The translations under genes were made by a program, and so were the position numbers. A DNA stretch of 64,000 bases from Candidatus Geocrenenecus huangii (lineage in GTDB: Archaea > Thermoproteota > Nitrososphaeria_A > Caldarchaeales > Wolframiiraptoraceae). Shown piece after piece: positions 1 through 7,822 of this stretch (its first letter is position 1; the number at the start of each line of letters is the position of its first letter). The notes under the pieces were generated by a model. That model made no database searches. It was not told where the DNA came from and was given only the letters and a program-made list of their open reading frames with translations. The stretch is from assembly GCA_023268155.1 (NCBI GenBank), contig JALNKM010000001.1:310001-374000 (forward strand), in the 5' to 3' direction.

Positions 1-260
1 TAACGATTGGGTCTAGCGTAGATGACAAGACTGAGATAAGGGAACTAAATGAGGCGGAATTGGAAAAGATCGTTTTTCCGAAACCTAAGAAATATAAGCG
101 GAAGATAGGGCAGAGCAGAGAGGAGATAGGGTTCATAGCGGAAGAGCTACCTGAAATCGTAAGGAGGGAGAATGGATACGACCTAAAAGCCCTAATAGCC
201 ATACTTGTCTGGAAAATATCCAGGCTAGAAGAGAAGCTAAACAAAAACAATACAAGATGA
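1..260 (+). CDS. Tail-fibre/adhesin C-terminal fragment with Peptidase S74 chaperone domain (5' end outside window)
   Basis: The reading frame is already open at base 3 and runs to a stop at 260, so this is the last ~85 residues of a gene that starts left of the window. The sequence fits the C-terminal intramolecular chaperone auto-processing (S74) domain of tail fibres and endosialidases: a Ser-Val-Asp-Asp-Lys stretch where self-cleavage would occur, then a helix, a GFIAEELPEIV motif equal to the family's GLIAQEVxxxxPEAV, and an alternating hydrophobic ending (LKALIAILVWKISRLEEKL) like the terminal coiled coil. In the family this domain trimerises the fibre and then cuts itself off. Followed on the same strand by terminase and portal genes, it supports a head-tailed provirus. 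Family assignment is by motif only. Confidence 0.6.
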   Translation, partial: TIGSSVDDKTEIRELNEAELEKIVFPKPKKYKRKIGQSREEIGFIAEELPEIVRRENGYDLKALIAILVWKISRLEEKLNKNNTR

Positions 261-276
261 ATACATGGGTTGTAGA

Positions 277-801
277 TCATAGATCTGGTATTCTCTTCCC
301 ACTTTCTCCTTCAACCTTCTTTCTCAGTTGGATGTACCATCCAGGGAAACCCAAATCCATTACCGCTCTATCAAGCGTATATGGCTTGATATCTATTATT
401 GGTGTACCATCGAACAAGTCTAGTTTCTTCACGTATAGTATGTTTTCCTCTCTCTTCACGAGTTGAACTATTGTCAGAGCTACCGGGTTTGGACGATGAG
501 GTGAGTCTGTACAAAAGACTCCAACCTCTGGAAGGTCTTTCTCATTGAAACCGAGTCTCACTAATCTCTTATGCTTTACTTTAAGAACACTTCTTTGTTC
601 ACCGGTTACCTTGTGTAAATAAGCTATGACTATGAGATGAGTAAAGCCATCTATGCCCTCAAGTCCCTCCGCATATTCTTCAAATATCTCTAGTCTCCCA
701 TCAACACCTTCAAAAGAATCTTTGACTAATTCATCCTCGAGGTCAACTCTAACGACGCCTATCGGATTAAACGTAAACTTCACCATCCTGGGATCCGCCA
801 T
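277..801 (-). CDS. trmO: TrmO-family tRNA (t6A37) N6-methyltransferase (TsaA/YaeB)
   Basis: 174 residues, the normal size of a single-domain TrmO. The family methylates N6 of threonylcarbamoyladenosine 37 using S-adenosylmethionine. Visible signatures: an opening FNPIGVVRVDLED, a central DGFTHLIVIAYLH (family EGFSHLWVLFWFH), the strongly conserved FCTDSPHRPNPVALTIV (family TRSPxRPNPIGLS), and a closing LFDGTPIIDIKPY (family LLDGTPVLDIKPY). The start at 801 gives MADPRMVKF. The gene points left and lies between a viral tail-fibre end and the terminase gene, so it is either viral cargo or a host gene caught between two viral segments. Confidence 0.88.
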   Translation of the reverse strand: MADPRMVKFTFNPIGVVRVDLEDELVKDSFEGVDGRLEIFEEYAEGLEGIDGFTHLIVIAYLHKVTGEQRSVLKVKHKRLVRLGFNEKDLPEVGVFCTDSPHRPNPVALTIVQLVKREENILYVKKLDLFDGTPIIDIKPYTLDRAVMDLGFPGWYIQLRKKVEGESGKRIPDL

Positions 802-902
802 ACCTGATTAAACAACCATGCAACAAAATATAAGGATACAGGATATGGATCATCTAGGATTTCAAAGTACAGTGTTTCAGATTCTTAATGTGCTATTAGT
901 CG

Positions 903-1145
903 ATGAGTTCTGTGAGCTGGCTACTCCATAGTCGTAAAGAAGAGTACCCACCTAAGACTAGTGAAGTATTGTATGGGGTAAGCCTTGCCGTTAAGAAGGT
1001 CGGAGAAGACATAGTTATTGAAGGTAAAGCGAGGACGCTAAACGATATCATACGTCTTAAACGTTTAGCCGAGGAAATCCTAAGCGAGATGATTAGAGGA
1101 TATGGAGATAAGCGAGTTAGCTCAGCTTCTTCTAGATATCGCTGA
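903..1145 (+). CDS. Small hypothetical protein upstream of terminase
   Basis: 80 codons from an ATG, overlapping the first 44 bases of the terminase gene in another frame, a coupling typical of viral packaging modules. The protein is charged and likely alpha/beta; its C-terminal half (residues ~40-66) looks helical. The position is where a small terminase subunit often sits, but I see no helix-turn-helix or other recognisable motif. It is supported only by strand, position and overlap. Confidence 0.5.
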   Translation: MSSVSWLLHSRKEEYPPKTSEVLYGVSLAVKKVGEDIVIEGKARTLNDIIRLKRLAEEILSEMIRGYGDKRVSSASSRYR

Positions 1146-2403
1146 TGTAGGGATAAAGCTATATGATTGGCAGAGAAGATGGCTTGACGATAAAAGTAGG
1201 TTTAGAGTAATGTTGAAGTCTAGGGCGGTAGGTGGAAGCTTTACGATCGCTTTAGAATCATTAACGTGGAGCCTCATAAAACCACTCCATACAATCCTTC
1301 TTCTCAGCTACTCGTTAAGACAGAGCATGGAGCTATTCAAGAAGATTAAAGAATCCCTATCAATACTGAAAGGTAGGAAAGTAAGGATAGGAGAACATAC
1401 ATACTCTACAAACATCGTTGAATCTGAGTCTAAAACTGAGATAACATTCAAGAATGGAAGCAGGATCGTATGTTTGCCGAATAACCCAGACACGATACGA
1501 GGGTTTAGAGCTGACCACGTATACGTAGATGAGGTGGCCATGTTCAGGAACGATATGGAGATCAAAGCGGCTGTCATACCGATCATCGCTGGAAAATCGG
1601 GTAGATTATCATTGATATCGACTCCTAAAGGCAGGAGGGGTTGGTTCTATGAAGCATGGGTCAGCGGAGTCTACTCAAAACATAGAATACATTATACCGA
1701 CTCACCTCACATTACAAGCGAAGACCTCGAAGGATTGAGGAAGACCTTATCCCACATAGCATGGATGCAGGAGATGGAGATGGAGTTCCTCGAAGAATTA
1801 AACAGTTTATTCCCAACAGAATTAATATTTTCATGTCTAGAAGATTATCAATACGCTGACTATACAGAGGTCAAGACTTCTAATCCTCTATACGTTGGAA
1901 TCGATTTAGGAAGATATAGAGACTCCACCGTAATAATAGTCCTCGAGAAGACGACAGAAGACCTTCTAAGAATAGTCTTCGTCAAAGAATTCACCGAGGT
2001 AGACATGAATTACCAGAGAGATTATATATCCAAGCTTATAGACGACCTATCTCCAGTAAGAGTAATAATAGACAAGACCGGGATGGGCATACCGATTTAT
2101 GACTTCTTAACGAGAAATCACGTAAATGTCGAAGGACTAACCATAACTCAGAATATGAAAGAAGCATTAATCCTCAATCTATACAATCATATGAGGGCTC
2201 GACGGGTCAAGATACCGGTAGACTGCGAGAAACTAGTAAGACAGCTACAGCAATTTCAGAGAATACAAGATAAGAGTGGAAGAACTAGATATGAAGCGCC
2301 TTCAGGAGGCCACGACGATTATGTAATTGCTCTAGCTCTAGCAGTCTACGCAGCGTCAGCCCCACCGCAACAAGTGAAGATAACGGAAATATGGAGATGG
2401 TGA
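1102..2403 (+). CDS. Phage/archaeal virus terminase large subunit (ATPase + RNase H-fold nuclease)
   Basis: 433 residues, complete. This motor protein pumps viral DNA into the prohead and cuts it. An N-terminal DWQRRWLDD adenine-binding-like segment is followed by a deviant Walker A loop KSRAVGGS (residues 39-46), Walker B VYVDEVA (~140-146) with the catalytic Glu, and the coupling motif STPKG. The nuclease domain begins at VGIDLGRYRD (~263) and ends with GGHDDY (~403-408), giving the acidic residues of the RNase H fold. The ATG at 1102 lies 7 bases after AGAGG. The portal gene follows 46 bases downstream. The family is clear and the protein looks functional. Confidence 0.92.
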   Translation: MEISELAQLLLDIADVGIKLYDWQRRWLDDKSRFRVMLKSRAVGGSFTIALESLTWSLIKPLHTILLLSYSLRQSMELFKKIKESLSILKGRKVRIGEHTYSTNIVESESKTEITFKNGSRIVCLPNNPDTIRGFRADHVYVDEVAMFRNDMEIKAAVIPIIAGKSGRLSLISTPKGRRGWFYEAWVSGVYSKHRIHYTDSPHITSEDLEGLRKTLSHIAWMQEMEMEFLEELNSLFPTELIFSCLEDYQYADYTEVKTSNPLYVGIDLGRYRDSTVIIVLEKTTEDLLRIVFVKEFTEVDMNYQRDYISKLIDDLSPVRVIIDKTGMGIPIYDFLTRNHVNVEGLTITQNMKEALILNLYNHMRARRVKIPVDCEKLVRQLQQFQRIQDKSGRTRYEAPSGGHDDYVIALALAVYAASAPPQQVKITEIWRW

Positions 2404-2449
2404 AACGGCATATGTAGAAGGGCTCATTTACCTTACTAGGCTTTACTAC

Positions 2450-3709
2450 ATGTCTAAAGAAGTATTCTCAGAGATTATAGTGTTTGAGAATAGTAGTATA
2501 TGTATGAGGTTCTTCGAAAACTTCTTTAAATCTAGGAAAGAGGAGAAAGGGCTGGCTGAGACGATCCATGGATGGAGGTGGGGTGAACCTAAACCTCTCG
2601 ACCAGAGACAGTTACTTGAGCTTGTTGAGGGAAATCCAGATCTGAGGGCGGCTGTCGAAGTACTTGTCAACGCTTCGATAGTTAACGGATGGATGATTAT
2701 AGGAGAAGAGGATGATGTTAAGAAGGTTGAAGAATGGATTAACCAAAACGAGAACGACTTCATAATGTTCTTGAGAAACCTAGTAATGTCTTCAGTAATA
2801 TTCGGCGAATCGTATATTGAAGTCTACACAACCCCAGTCTTCAAGATACTTGATACCTACACTATGGAGGTAATTAGAGACGAGCATGGAAGGATAAAAG
2901 GGTATGTTCAAAAGATACATGGAATGGAGGTCTTATTCAAGCCTGAAGAAATAGTCCACATCGTACTCCACCCCTTAGGCACGAGAGCGTACGGGTCTCC
3001 GATAATCTCATCGCTTAGAAGAGTCTTAGAAGGTCAGATGCATGCAGAACTGCTTGTTAGGGATGCATTCATGAGGAAAGGTGTTCTAAGCAAAGTCTTC
3101 ATAATGAAGAGCGGTACGGAAGCAGACTTCGAGAGGCTTGTCAAAGTAGCTGAACAATCCAAACCCGGCTCAAGCTTCATACTTAAGGGAGACATAAATA
3201 TCCAAGACCTGGGACATCCATTCCGAGAACTACAAGTACTAGACATCTTGAATGAGTATAGACAGAAGATAGTTACTGTAACAGGTGTACCAGAGATAAT
3301 GCTCGGAGTAACGAAGGCGGCCACACTCGAGACTTCACGGAACCAGATAAATGCTTTCACCATGAAGGTTAAAAGTATTCAGCAAGCTATATCTGCGGCA
3401 GTAACCGAAGCATTGAGAAGAAGACATAGAGTAAACTTGAAGTTTAAGCTACTGGAGTGGACTAACCCTGAGCAGGAAACAAGGATACATGTAATGAGGA
3501 TCCAGTCAGGCATAGAAACAATTAATGAAGCGAGGAAGGCTCTAGGACTTAAAGAAGTCGACCACCCCATTGCGGATACGCCTCTCCCATTAATCCACCC
3601 CATTGACAAGAACATCTTACTTGAAACAGATGTGAGAGATATGCTTACTCAACTAGTAGAAGAGTCTAGACAATTAATTCCCGAGAAGAGCTTACAGAAG
3701 AAAGATTAG
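2450..3709 (+). CDS. Viral portal protein
   Basis: 419 residues. Portals form the dodecameric ring through which the terminase threads DNA. Features typical of PBSX/HK97-type portals are an early DLRAAVEVLVNASIVNGW (the family's hydrophobic helix where host DNA junctions are sensed), the wing segment with EIVHIVLHPLGTRAYGSP, a QKIVTVTGVPEIMLG stretch (family KVPPxxLG), and a C-terminal NPEQETRIHVMRIQSGIETINEARKALGL (family xNExRxxxGL). The start is uncertain: ATG 2450 has no obvious ribosome site, and ATG 2504 is an alternative. No protease or capsid gene follows, which is unusual. Confidence 0.88.
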   Translation: MSKEVFSEIIVFENSSICMRFFENFFKSRKEEKGLAETIHGWRWGEPKPLDQRQLLELVEGNPDLRAAVEVLVNASIVNGWMIIGEEDDVKKVEEWINQNENDFIMFLRNLVMSSVIFGESYIEVYTTPVFKILDTYTMEVIRDEHGRIKGYVQKIHGMEVLFKPEEIVHIVLHPLGTRAYGSPIISSLRRVLEGQMHAELLVRDAFMRKGVLSKVFIMKSGTEADFERLVKVAEQSKPGSSFILKGDINIQDLGHPFRELQVLDILNEYRQKIVTVTGVPEIMLGVTKAATLETSRNQINAFTMKVKSIQQAISAAVTEALRRRHRVNLKFKLLEWTNPEQETRIHVMRIQSGIETINEARKALGLKEVDHPIADTPLPLIHPIDKNILLETDVRDMLTQLVEESRQLIPEKSLQKKD

Positions 3710-3734
3710 ATCCCTCCAGCAACAGCATGCTCTT

Positions 3735-4109
3735 GTGAGGTTCTTAAAAACCGAGATGAATCCATTATCTGTGGAGCAAATCGTTCTTCTATCAATGTTA
3801 GGGTCGGGGTTGCTGGCATATATTACAATAAATCTTCTAAATAGATTTAGAAAGAGAAAGATAAAAAGAAAAGAGTGGGAAGAAAACAAGTTAATGTTGT
3901 TTCTCTTGTTAATCCAGTCTATAACCGTTGTCTTATCCATTATTGTCAACTCTATCTTCAGATCTCCTCCGTATCCAGTAGCAATCATCGAGTATATAAT
4001 CAACTTCATATTGTTCTTCCTAAGCTTCATAGAAAGCCTCCACTTAAGGAGGATACCATTGATGATGATATGCATAACGCTTCTATTATTATTTCTACTT
4101 TCCCACTAG
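3735..4109 (+). CDS. Small membrane protein, provirus-associated
   Basis: 124 codons from GTG 3735 (ATG 3756 is an alternative). It has three probable membrane segments: one near residues 15-35 followed by a strongly basic cytoplasmic stretch (RFRKRKIKRK), and two in the C-terminal half. It starts 25 bases after the portal stop on the same strand. The size and topology would fit a viral membrane protein such as a holin-type factor, but no family signature is visible. Alternative frames over the same bases are less protein-like. Confidence 0.45.
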   Translation: MRFLKTEMNPLSVEQIVLLSMLGSGLLAYITINLLNRFRKRKIKRKEWEENKLMLFLLLIQSITVVLSIIVNSIFRSPPYPVAIIEYIINFILFFLSFIESLHLRRIPLMMICITLLLLFLLSH

Positions 4110-4306
4110 CTTGTCCTCTTACTGAATAAGCTTTTGAACTTCCTGAAGTCCTCCCTCCTCCTGTAAGAGTAGATCAGAGGGAGAAGTATGGAAATGATAG
4201 TTAAGAGGTCTCTAACTAGGTCTTTATCGACTAGATTAAGTATACTAAGCATTGCAATTATCAAACCAAAAACTATGATTGCGCCTTCAATCATTGATGA
4301 ATACAT
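4106..4306 (-). CDS. Tiny two-segment membrane protein (doubtful)
   Basis: 66 codons opposite to its neighbours. It has two hydrophobic stretches (residues ~8-25 and ~32-48) and a basic C-terminal tail (YRRREDFRKFKSLFSKR). Its stop overlaps the stop of the preceding membrane gene by 4 bases, and its start overlaps the start region of the small-terminase-like gene, leaving little room for separate promoters. It could be a real viral gene or a chance frame. Confidence 0.3.
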   Translation of the reverse strand: MYSSMIEGAIIVFGLIIAMLSILNLVDKDLVRDLLTIISILLPLIYSYRRREDFRKFKSLFSKRTS

Positions 4307-4875
4307 CGAGATTAATTAAAAAATTGGTCGTTAAATTCGTTAGAATGTTCAGACCTGAGATCTATATAGTGAGAAACTTCAATGGAGAAGTAGTGATTAT
4401 TTCTAGGGATTGCCCAGTATGCGTTCATCCCGAGAGGATCGAAATAGATAGGAAAGTAATGCTAGCTCAGTCTATTAGAGAATTAGCGGAAGAATACGGA
4501 TTCAGATTAGATGATTTGGTTGAGCACTTTAGTCAGCACGTGATCAAAGCTGAAAAAATACGCTTACTCCAGTATAGATATCTTGAAAGACGCTTCGTAA
4601 GATACATAGACCTACAAGAAGAATTGTTGAAGCTGGTTGATAGACTGAACCTCCTGTTCGGTAGGCTCGAGAAGTTCGATGAACAATCCATTGATGTTTC
4701 GAGGTCTAAGCCTACTGCTAGGGATTACATTGCATCTATTAGCGAGAGGAGGAAGATAATCGGAGAGATCAGAGAGACTCTACACGTTATCAATAAGCTG
4801 AAGAACGAAGTTAAGAACGAAAAAGACTTGACGGAAATATTAAAGAAGCTCGGGGAACCTAAGAACTGTTCTTAG
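4297..4875 (+). CDS. Terminase small-subunit-like zinc/helix-turn-helix protein
   Basis: 192 codons from ATG 4297; an in-frame TTG at 4279 is a weaker start. Residues ~35-70 carry CPVCVHPERIEID followed by SIRELAEEYGFRLDDLVEHFSQHV. This matches the widespread phage arrangement Cys-x2-Cys-x-His-Pro-x2-x-x-Ile-Asp, then an HTH ending in a His-x3-His, found in small terminase subunits and related DNA-binding proteins. The remaining ~120 residues are charged helices that could form an oligomerisation coil. Its place downstream of TerL and portal, not upstream, is atypical. The role is inferred from motif and neighbourhood. Confidence 0.55.
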   Translation: MNTSRLIKKLVVKFVRMFRPEIYIVRNFNGEVVIISRDCPVCVHPERIEIDRKVMLAQSIRELAEEYGFRLDDLVEHFSQHVIKAEKIRLLQYRYLERRFVRYIDLQEELLKLVDRLNLLFGRLEKFDEQSIDVSRSKPTARDYIASISERRKIIGEIRETLHVINKLKNEVKNEKDLTEILKKLGEPKNCS

Positions 4876-5252
4876 ATATCTTCAATGATTATTTGACCCT
4901 TCTTTAATTTCTTTCTTACTTCAGGTATCTTTAATGCTGCACCTATATGCCCACAATATGTTGCTTTACATCTCGTACATATGAGAGTTTTCTTAATAGA
5001 ATCATAACGTAGGTCTACTGTTTCATTCAGCAGGTAATCCCATACAGATATTAAGCCATCCCTAAAATTGAAATGTATTATCTTATTGTACCCATGATTA
5101 TAAGCCCACTCCACTATGATGGATTCAACAAGGTCGGTCTTGTTTAACCCTCTCTCTTTCGCAACCCTTTCTAGAAGCTGGTCTATCTCCGGCTTTAAAC
5201 TGATAGTCCACCTCTCGATCCTCCCACTACTTTTTCGACCCATTCTCACCAT
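4872..5252 (-). CDS. Ribbon-helix-helix DNA-binding protein with C-terminal Cys/His (zinc) motif
   Basis: 126 residues. Residues ~10-50 form a ribbon-helix-helix (MetJ/Arc) domain: a short strand RWTISLKPEI, then two helices LLERVAKERG and KTDLVESIIVEW. After a strand-rich middle, residues ~90-105 hold CTRCKATYCGHI, a C-x2-C-x4-C-x-H pattern that could bind zinc and loosely resembles a SWIM finger. It is likely a transcription regulator of the provirus. Its start faces the next gene across a 64-base gap with one shared TATA element. Its stop overlaps the preceding gene's stop by 4 bases. Confidence 0.65.
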   Translation of the reverse strand: MVRMGRKSSGRIERWTISLKPEIDQLLERVAKERGLNKTDLVESIIVEWAYNHGYNKIIHFNFRDGLISVWDYLLNETVDLRYDSIKKTLICTRCKATYCGHIGAALKIPEVRKKLKKGQIIIEDI

Positions 5253-5275
5253 ATAAATATGTCGAGAACTGGTTA

Positions 5276-5292
5276 ATTAACATTTATATATT
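5276..5292. promoter_or_regulatory. Shared, near-palindromic TATA region between two divergent RHH genes
   Basis: The 64-base gap between the two ribbon-helix-helix genes contains TTAATTAACATTTATATAT. Read rightward, TTTATATA at 5283-5290 lies about 27-34 bases before ATG 5317. Read leftward, TATATAAATG lies about 30 bases before ATG 5252. Both fit archaeal TATA-to-start spacing for short-leader or leaderless transcripts, so one element may serve both genes, and either RHH protein could regulate it. Confidence 0.5.
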
Positions 5293-5316
5293 ATTGGTGA
5301 AATAACTGGTGCAGAA

Positions 5317-5553
5317 ATGACGGATAAAAAAATTTTAAAAGAACATGAGATGGAGAAGAACGAAAGAACTTTAAACAAGGTTTTATCAAGTAAAAGGAGA
5401 GGTCTGAGATTCGTCGGGGTTTTTCTACCAGTAGAAATGTTTGGGGAGTTAGAGAAGATTGCTAGAGAAGAGGAAAGGACGATTTCCCAGCTTGTACGGT
5501 TAGCGGTTAGGAAATATCTGGAGAGGAGGAAGAATGCCGAAGCTGAAAAATAA
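5317..5553 (+). CDS. Ribbon-helix-helix (CopG-like) protein
   Basis: 78 residues. The C-terminal half is a clear RHH domain: strand RFVGVFLPVEMFGEL, helix EKIAREEERT, then ISQLVRLAVRKYLERRK. A charged ~30-residue N-terminal tail precedes it. It is the first gene of a three-gene overlapping set (RHH, 97-residue protein, ParB-like), overlapping the next gene by 20 bases. It could be a repressor, a plasmid-type partition adaptor or an antitoxin; no toxin is next to it. Confidence 0.7.
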   Translation: MTDKKILKEHEMEKNERTLNKVLSSKRRGLRFVGVFLPVEMFGELEKIAREEERTISQLVRLAVRKYLERRKNAEAEK

Positions 5554-5827
5554 GAACGTAGCGGTTAGACAAGTCACAAGGATCGCGACAATACTGAGAG
5601 AAAATCTGGACAGCAAGCTAGGAGAATGGAATGAAGCAGTAATCGGTAGAGGTGAACTTAAAGACGTATTGGGAAAATACGGGGAGAGACTTAAAGACGT
5701 TTTCACACTTTCATTGAAGAAATTTAACGTAAACCACTTTCTAGATTCTGATGGTGAAATAGAGGTAATAGTCGAAGATTTTAATAAACCTGTATTGAAA
5801 ATTAGGAGGTTGAAGAATTGGAGATAG
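5534..5827 (+). CDS. Hypothetical protein between RHH and ParB-like genes
   Basis: 97 residues, overlapping both neighbours in other frames (20 bases before, 10 bases after), which argues that it is translated. It is basic at the N-terminus (MPKLKNKNVAVRQVTRI), with a central region rich in charged helices and a C-terminal strand-like IEVIVEDFNKPVLKIRRL. I recognise no family. GAGGAGG precedes its ATG closely. Confidence 0.55.
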   Translation: MPKLKNKNVAVRQVTRIATILRENLDSKLGEWNEAVIGRGELKDVLGKYGERLKDVFTLSLKKFNVNHFLDSDGEIEVIVEDFNKPVLKIRRLKNWR

Positions 5828-6675
5828 AATATATTCCGATAAACCAGCTCAAAATCGCAGACTACAATCCCCGAGAAGCTAGAAGTCCTGAAATCATTCA
5901 AGGCATAATCGAGACATACAGATCAAGGAACATCGTTAAACCTCTTCTCGTAAGGAAAAAAAGAGATGGAGAATATGAGGTATTCGATGGTGGAACGAGG
6001 CTAGAGGCGTTAAAGATTCTCAACGTAGATAAAGCACCATGTATCATATATGATTGTAGTCGTAGAGAAGCTATGGAGATGGCTGCAATAGTGCATACAA
6101 ACCGTGAAGAATTGACTCCAGCGGAGAAAGGAAAGTTTATTTTGAGATGCATCAACGAAGGTATTTGGAGAAATGTTGAGGAAGCGGCTAGAGCATTAGG
6201 ATTCTCTAAAGACACACTATATGACTGGATAAAGGAAGCAAGAATATCTTCAGCGATGATGAATACTGGGTTGAGGAATCTTCTAAACAGAGATTCTAGG
6301 AAAGCGCTTGCATCTATGCCGAAGCCTGTAAGAGAAGAATTAATTAACGAACTAGCTTCTCTAACAGAAGAGATTGCAGGAAAGATAAAGAGAGAACTCC
6401 CAAATATTCTGAACGAGATAGTTGAAATATCCTATGAATTGGAGCCGGAGGAAGTATTGAAAGAATTCAGAGAAAGAGTCTCGAAGATTATTGAATCCGA
6501 CCTGGACTACTCTGTGATATTTAGAGCATCAAGTGGATATATGTATCAACTAGAGAGAGTGGGGAACAATGTTGTCATCAAGGTCCTCAGCAAAACTTCC
6601 TCTACCGATCAGCTCACAATACCATGTATAGATGTGAAAGAACTTGTTAGGCGACTTTCGAAGTTTATCGAATGA
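5818..6675 (+). CDS. ParB/Spo0J-like nuclease-fold protein
   Basis: 285 codons from a TTG preceded by AGGAGG. The N-terminal ~110 residues are a ParB-like domain: IPINQLKIADYNPRE (family xxxLxxxxxNPR), a YEVFDGGTRLEALKIL box (family xxxxxGxRRxxAxxxL), and AAIVHTNREELTPAEKG (family xxENxxRxxLxPxExA). A helix-turn-helix, NVEEAARALGFSKDTLYDWIKEA, follows at ~125-150. The C-terminal third is helical and then strand-rich, with no match I know. No ParA ATPase is adjacent. It may act as a viral regulator, partition protein or nuclease. Confidence 0.75.
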   Translation: MEIEYIPINQLKIADYNPREARSPEIIQGIIETYRSRNIVKPLLVRKKRDGEYEVFDGGTRLEALKILNVDKAPCIIYDCSRREAMEMAAIVHTNREELTPAEKGKFILRCINEGIWRNVEEAARALGFSKDTLYDWIKEARISSAMMNTGLRNLLNRDSRKALASMPKPVREELINELASLTEEIAGKIKRELPNILNEIVEISYELEPEEVLKEFRERVSKIIESDLDYSVIFRASSGYMYQLERVGNNVVIKVLSKTSSTDQLTIPCIDVKELVRRLSKFIE

Positions 6676-6718
6676 GGAGAAAAGAGAGAAGAGAACTAGT
6701 CTCGAAGTCAATTTCCGG

Positions 6719-7822
6719 TTATGGAATTATCTCAACGGTATTATTATAATCAGGGTACAATATATCTTCAAGTGTAAGATTTCCATCTGATGCTGAATCT
6801 TTAATATGTTCAATGTTCTCCGAGACTAGGTCTATTAAGTGTTTGGAGCATTCACATACTGCTTTCATACCTTCTTCTCCCCACAACCTCTCCACATGAG
6901 TATAGAGGCATCTTGCACCACATATCCCGAAGTAGCTGCAAGATATACAGGGTTCAGATATCTGCGGCTTAAGTTCTTCTAAACGTTCCCTCGAGACTTC
7001 TTTGATGAAGCCTACGTGAGCCCACTTCTCAGAGACCGCTATTGGGCATGAGGTGACCCTGCCATCTGTAAGTATTGTAAATGACTCTGATCCAGAACCG
7101 CATGGTGGAGCTGGCCCACCCTCGATGATCCTCTTCAATACTCCCTGGAAAGGTGCTATCCCCTCTACTATCCCTATACCTAGTTTACGCAGCCAATCAT
7201 CAAAGAGTCTAGATAAGCCAGGCTCGTAGTTTTCTTTTATCCATCTCCATAGATTTTTCCATGGATCTGCCCAGACAAAGCTGATCTGCCAATGGATGTG
7301 GTCGAATAAGCTTAGAGATAGCAGATGCCTAACATCCCTATGTATATTGCTTTCTTCCGTTACGGTCATTCTCGCAACTATGTCTCCACAGAAACCCTCC
7401 CCTCTAATCTTCTTAACATTCTCTAGTACCTTCTTATAGACACCTCTACCTCTAAATCGGTCGGTTAAATCTTCAACGCCATCTACTGATACAAGTATCG
7501 TATCAAGATTCTCAAGTATCCTTCTATCTAGTTTATGGAGTAGAAGACCATTCGTCTGTATAACGTACCTGCTAGCTGTAAACGTATCCATGAAATCTTT
7601 AATGAGTTCTAGGTTGAGGAGAGGCTCACCACCATAGAACCCCACGATATCTTTATCTTTAATTAAGTGTTCGAGGTCACTTAAACTATATTTTATCTTC
7701 CAAGGAACGATCTCTGGGTTGAAGCTACCGCCACAATACCTACATTTTAAATTACATCTGCCGGTAGTGTAGATTATGAAGAGCATGCTTTTATTCTTCG
7801 GCAAACCATACATAAACAACAT
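6719..7822 (-). CDS. Putative peptide-modifying radical SAM/SPASM enzyme (Mhun_1560-like, TIGR04084 type)
   Basis: 367 codons from ATG 7822; the family start is more likely the in-frame ATG at 7786. CNLKCRYC at residues 23-30 is the radical SAM 4Fe-4S loop, and FYGGEPLL binds SAM. RYVIQTNGLLLHKL and TILVSVDGVEDLTDRYRGRG-like text follow. A C-terminal SPASM cluster has CGSGSESFTILTDG, CPIAV, then CISCSYFGICGARCLYTH. The last residues VEIIP and the whole order match an archaeal family annotated as putative peptide-modifying enzymes of unknown substrate. It is likely a host gene at the edge of the provirus. No obvious precursor peptide gene lies beside it. Confidence 0.85.
   Translation of the reverse strand: MLFMYGLPKNKSMLFIIYTTGRCNLKCRYCGGSFNPEIVPWKIKYSLSDLEHLIKDKDIVGFYGGEPLLNLELIKDFMDTFTASRYVIQTNGLLLHKLDRRILENLDTILVSVDGVEDLTDRFRGRGVYKKVLENVKKIRGEGFCGDIVARMTVTEESNIHRDVRHLLSLSLFDHIHWQISFVWADPWKNLWRWIKENYEPGLSRLFDDWLRKLGIGIVEGIAPFQGVLKRIIEGGPAPPCGSGSESFTILTDGRVTSCPIAVSEKWAHVGFIKEVSRERLEELKPQISEPCISCSYFGICGARCLYTHVERLWGEEGMKAVCECSKHLIDLVSENIEHIKDSASDGNLTLEDILYPDYNNTVEIIP

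Noticed and set aside
257-466. Plus-strand frame overlapping TrmO
   Set aside because: Complement of a clearly recognised trmO; no ribosome site or family.
3875-4129. 84-codon frame overlapping the membrane protein after the portal gene
   Set aside because: The overlapping frame at 3735-4109 has coherent membrane helices and better spacing; this one does not.
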